Positions 5,863-7,346 of a stretch of DNA of 7,346 bases are shown piece after piece. The notes below the pieces were generated by a model, which was not told the origin of the DNA, ran no database searches, and saw only the letters and a list, made by a program, of their open reading frames with translations. Location: contig CAAFMR010000164.1 of NCBI GenBank assembly GCA_900764115.1, positions 1 to 7,346 on the forward strand, read 5' to 3'. Position numbers and translations under genes: made by a program. Numbering within the stretch: the first letter of the stretch is position 1; every line of letters starts with the position of its first letter. Source of the DNA: Clostridia bacterium. GTDB lineage: Bacteria > Bacillota > Clostridia > Oscillospirales > Acutalibacteraceae.

Positions 5863-6658
5863 GATGCGGCTGGATGCGTGGCTGGTGCAGCAAGGGCTGG
5901 CAGGCGGTCGGGATAAAGCCAAGGAACTTCTCGCCTCCGGGCAGGTGACAGTCAACGGTCGCCCGGTATATAAGCCCGCCTGCCGGATTACGCCGACAGA
6001 CCGGGTGGAATGTACGGCTCCGGCGGAACGCTATGTGGGCAGAGGCGGCTATAAGTTGGAAAAGCTGCTGGAGGGGCAAAGCCTCGCCGGGCAGATATGT
6101 ATGGATGTGGGCGCCTCCACCGGCGGTTTCACCGATTGCCTGCTGCAGCACGGCGCTGCCCATGTGTATGCGGTGGATGTGGGGCGGGATCAGCTGCATC
6201 CTGCCCTGCGGGCTGACCCCCGGGTGACGGTGCTGGAGGAAACCGACGCCCGCAGCGAGACACTGGCGGCGGCGGTGCCGGATGGTACGTTGGATGGAAT
6301 CGTAACCGATGTCTCTTTTGTGTCACTGACCCGGGTGCTGCCGCCGGTGCTGCGGTATTTGAAGCCGGAGGGCTTTCTTATTTGTCTGATTAAGCCCCAG
6401 TTTGAGGCGGGGCGCAGCGATGTCGGCAAGCGGGGCGTCGTGCGGGATGCGGCGGTGCATCGCCGGGTGCTGACGGAGCTGCTGAACTTTTTCGGCGCTT
6501 TGGGGCTGACGGCGGAGCAGCTGACCTATTCGCCCATCACCGGCGGCGAGGGCAATATCGAATACTTAGTACGGCTGCGGCGGACGGACGGCGCTTCTGC
6601 TGCGGCGTGGGATGTGTCCCGGCTGGTGGCGCAGACGTTTGTGGCGCTGGGACGGTAA
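5852..6658 (+). CDS. tlyA: TlyA family rRNA (cytidine-2'-O)-methyltransferase
   Basis: TlyA enzymes transfer a methyl group from S-adenosylmethionine to the 2'-OH of cytidines in rRNA (C1409 of 16S and/or C1920 of 23S, E. coli numbering). The old name hemolysin reflects a separate reported activity. The 268-residue product begins with an S4 RNA-binding domain (about 5-60; R-L-D-A-W-L, R20-D-K-A-K-x-L-L, G-x-V-x-V-N-G). A linker G-R-G-G-Y-K-L-E (63-70) leads to an FtsJ-like Rossmann domain with the SAM motif D-V-G-A-S-T-G-G-F-T-D (85-95). The tetrad reported for Mycobacterium tuberculosis TlyA (K69, D154, K182, E238) aligns with K68, D153, K181 and E237. K-P-Q-F-E-A-G (181-187) and G-G-E-G-N-I-E-Y (231-238) are intact. 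It overlaps dxs by 11 bp; an ATG at 5864 is an alternative start four residues shorter. Placement after dxs matches B. subtilis yqxC. Confidence 0.95.
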   Translation: MKDEMRLDAWLVQQGLAGGRDKAKELLASGQVTVNGRPVYKPACRITPTDRVECTAPAERYVGRGGYKLEKLLEGQSLAGQICMDVGASTGGFTDCLLQHGAAHVYAVDVGRDQLHPALRADPRVTVLEETDARSETLAAAVPDGTLDGIVTDVSFVSLTRVLPPVLRYLKPEGFLICLIKPQFEAGRSDVGKRGVVRDAAVHRRVLTELLNFFGALGLTAEQLTYSPITGGEGNIEYLVRLRRTDGASAAAWDVSRLVAQTFVALGR

Positions 6659-6678
6659 AAAGCAAAGCGCGGAATGCC

Positions 6679-6685
6679 GAGGTGA
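6679..6685 (+). promoter_or_regulatory. Ribosome binding site of nadK
   Basis: GAGGTGA, a strong match to the 16S anti-Shine-Dalgarno sequence, ends 5 nt before the ATG at 6691. The 32-bp gap after tlyA holds no hairpin or promoter that I can recognise, so nadK is probably co-transcribed. Confidence 0.75.
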
Positions 6686-6690
6686 ATTTT

Positions 6691-7346
6691 ATGCAGATTA
6701 CAGTGATACCTAATGGGAAATCGCCGGATACAGCGGTGCTGGCGGTGGCGGTGTGCCAACGGCTGCGGCAGGCGGGCGTGACCGTGGTGGTGGAGCGGCA
6801 GGAGGGCGGATTGCCCTCGGCGGCGCAGATTGCCCGGTCGCTGGAGGGCAGCGCTCTGGCTGTTGCCGTGGGCGGCGACGGCACGATCATGCACGTGGCG
6901 AAGGCGGCTGCGCTGGCGGATCGCCCGGTGCTGGGCATAAACGGCGGACATCTGGGCTTTCTGGCGGGGCTGGAGCGGGATGGGCTGGATGCCCTGCCGC
7001 GGCTGCTTGCCGGGGAGTATACCACCGAGCAGCGCCTGCTGCTGGAAATTTCCGTGGAGCGGGGCACGCAAAGGCTGGTGTATTACGCTATGAATGAGGC
7101 GGTCGTTTCCCGGGGGGCGCTGTCCCGCCTGGTGGATGTGACTGTGACAAATGGACGGCAGGAGGTGCTGGCTTGCCGGGGCGACGGGGTGATCGTGGCG
7201 ACCCCCACCGGGTCTACGGCTTATTCGTTGTCTGCCGGAGGACCGGTGGTGGACCCGGCGGTGGAATGCTTGCTGGTCACGCCGGTTTGCCCTCATACGG
7301 TGACCTCCCGAGCGCAGATTTTGCCTGCTGCGGCGCAACTGAAGGT
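6691..7346 (+). CDS. nadK: NAD kinase, N-terminal part (runs off the window)
   Basis: NAD kinase phosphorylates NAD+ at the 2'-OH of its adenosine ribose to make NADP+, the sole de novo source of NADP(H); it acts in the cytosol. The frame stays open from the ATG at 6691 to the window edge, giving 218 residues of an expected 280-290. Diagnostic motifs are G-G-D-G-T (61-65), preceded by a beta-strand A-V-A-V, G-I-N-x-G-x-L-G-F-L (equivalent to the NAD-binding loop, 6940-6963), the N-E pair (135-136), T-P-T-G-S-T-A-Y-S-L-S-A-G-G-P (171-185) and V-T-P-V-C-P-H-T (196-203). All are intact. Position between tlyA and (outside the window) probably argR and recN is common in Clostridia; in B. subtilis argR directly follows tlyA. 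The start is well supported by GAGGTGA five bases upstream. Confidence 0.96.
   Translation, partial: MQITVIPNGKSPDTAVLAVAVCQRLRQAGVTVVVERQEGGLPSAAQIARSLEGSALAVAVGGDGTIMHVAKAAALADRPVLGINGGHLGFLAGLERDGLDALPRLLAGEYTTEQRLLLEISVERGTQRLVYYAMNEAVVSRGALSRLVDVTVTNGRQEVLACRGDGVIVATPTGSTAYSLSAGGPVVDPAVECLLVTPVCPHTVTSRAQILPAAAQLK

Noticed and set aside
6526..7338. Antisense open frame of 270 codons opposite tlyA and nadK
   Set aside because: It covers conserved NAD kinase motifs on the + strand and has no plausible product.
1..7346. Mobile elements, CRISPR arrays, tRNA/rRNA genes, riboswitches or frameshifted genes
   Set aside because: The window is filled by intact conserved genes in a conserved order. 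No direct repeat array, transposase motif or tRNA-like fold was seen, and all complete reading frames are uninterrupted.

Overview
The window is a stretch of conserved bacterial housekeeping genes, all on the + strand and almost without spacer. The order asp23-family / nusB / xseA / xseB / ispA / dxs / tlyA is the classic Firmicutes arrangement (compare the yqhY-nusB-folD-xseA-xseB-ispA-dxs-yqxC region of Bacillus subtilis). Three things point to a GC-rich member of class Clostridia, probably Oscillospiraceae/Ruminococcaceae-like: base composition (hand counts of a few lines give roughly 60-65% GC), an M22/TsaD-like paralogue where Bacillus has folD, and nadK straight after tlyA. The taxonomic placement is inference.

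Layout: (1) 1-141, the 3' end of an Asp23/Gls24-family gene. (2) 142-243, the only real intergenic gap (102 bp), with a hairpin that may be a weak terminator or attenuator. (3) 244-1619, nusB and a TsaD-like M22 paralogue joined by an ATGA overlap. (4) 1592-3056, xseA and xseB, the two subunits of exonuclease VII; xseA starts inside the end of the M22 gene. (5) 3072-5862, ispA and dxs, isoprenoid precursor supply. (6) 5852-6658, tlyA, an rRNA 2'-O-methyltransferase overlapping dxs. (7) 6691-7346, nadK (NAD kinase), cut by the window edge. No gene-free stretch exceeds 102 bp.

From nusB to nadK the genes are separated by -28 to +32 bp and each has a Shine-Dalgarno sequence, so they are most simply read as one operon with translational coupling. 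The products serve transcription antitermination/rRNA synthesis (NusB), rRNA methylation (TlyA), DNA repair (XseAB), isoprenoid synthesis (Dxs, IspA) and NADP supply (NadK). This is a growth-linked housekeeping set rather than one pathway.

I found no mobile element, CRISPR array, tRNA, rRNA or phage sequence, and nothing I would call a new system. The least understood item is the M22/TsaD paralogue at 654-1619. It keeps the metal-binding residues of the TsaD family but has altered N-terminal and nucleotide-side motifs, so its substrate is unknown.
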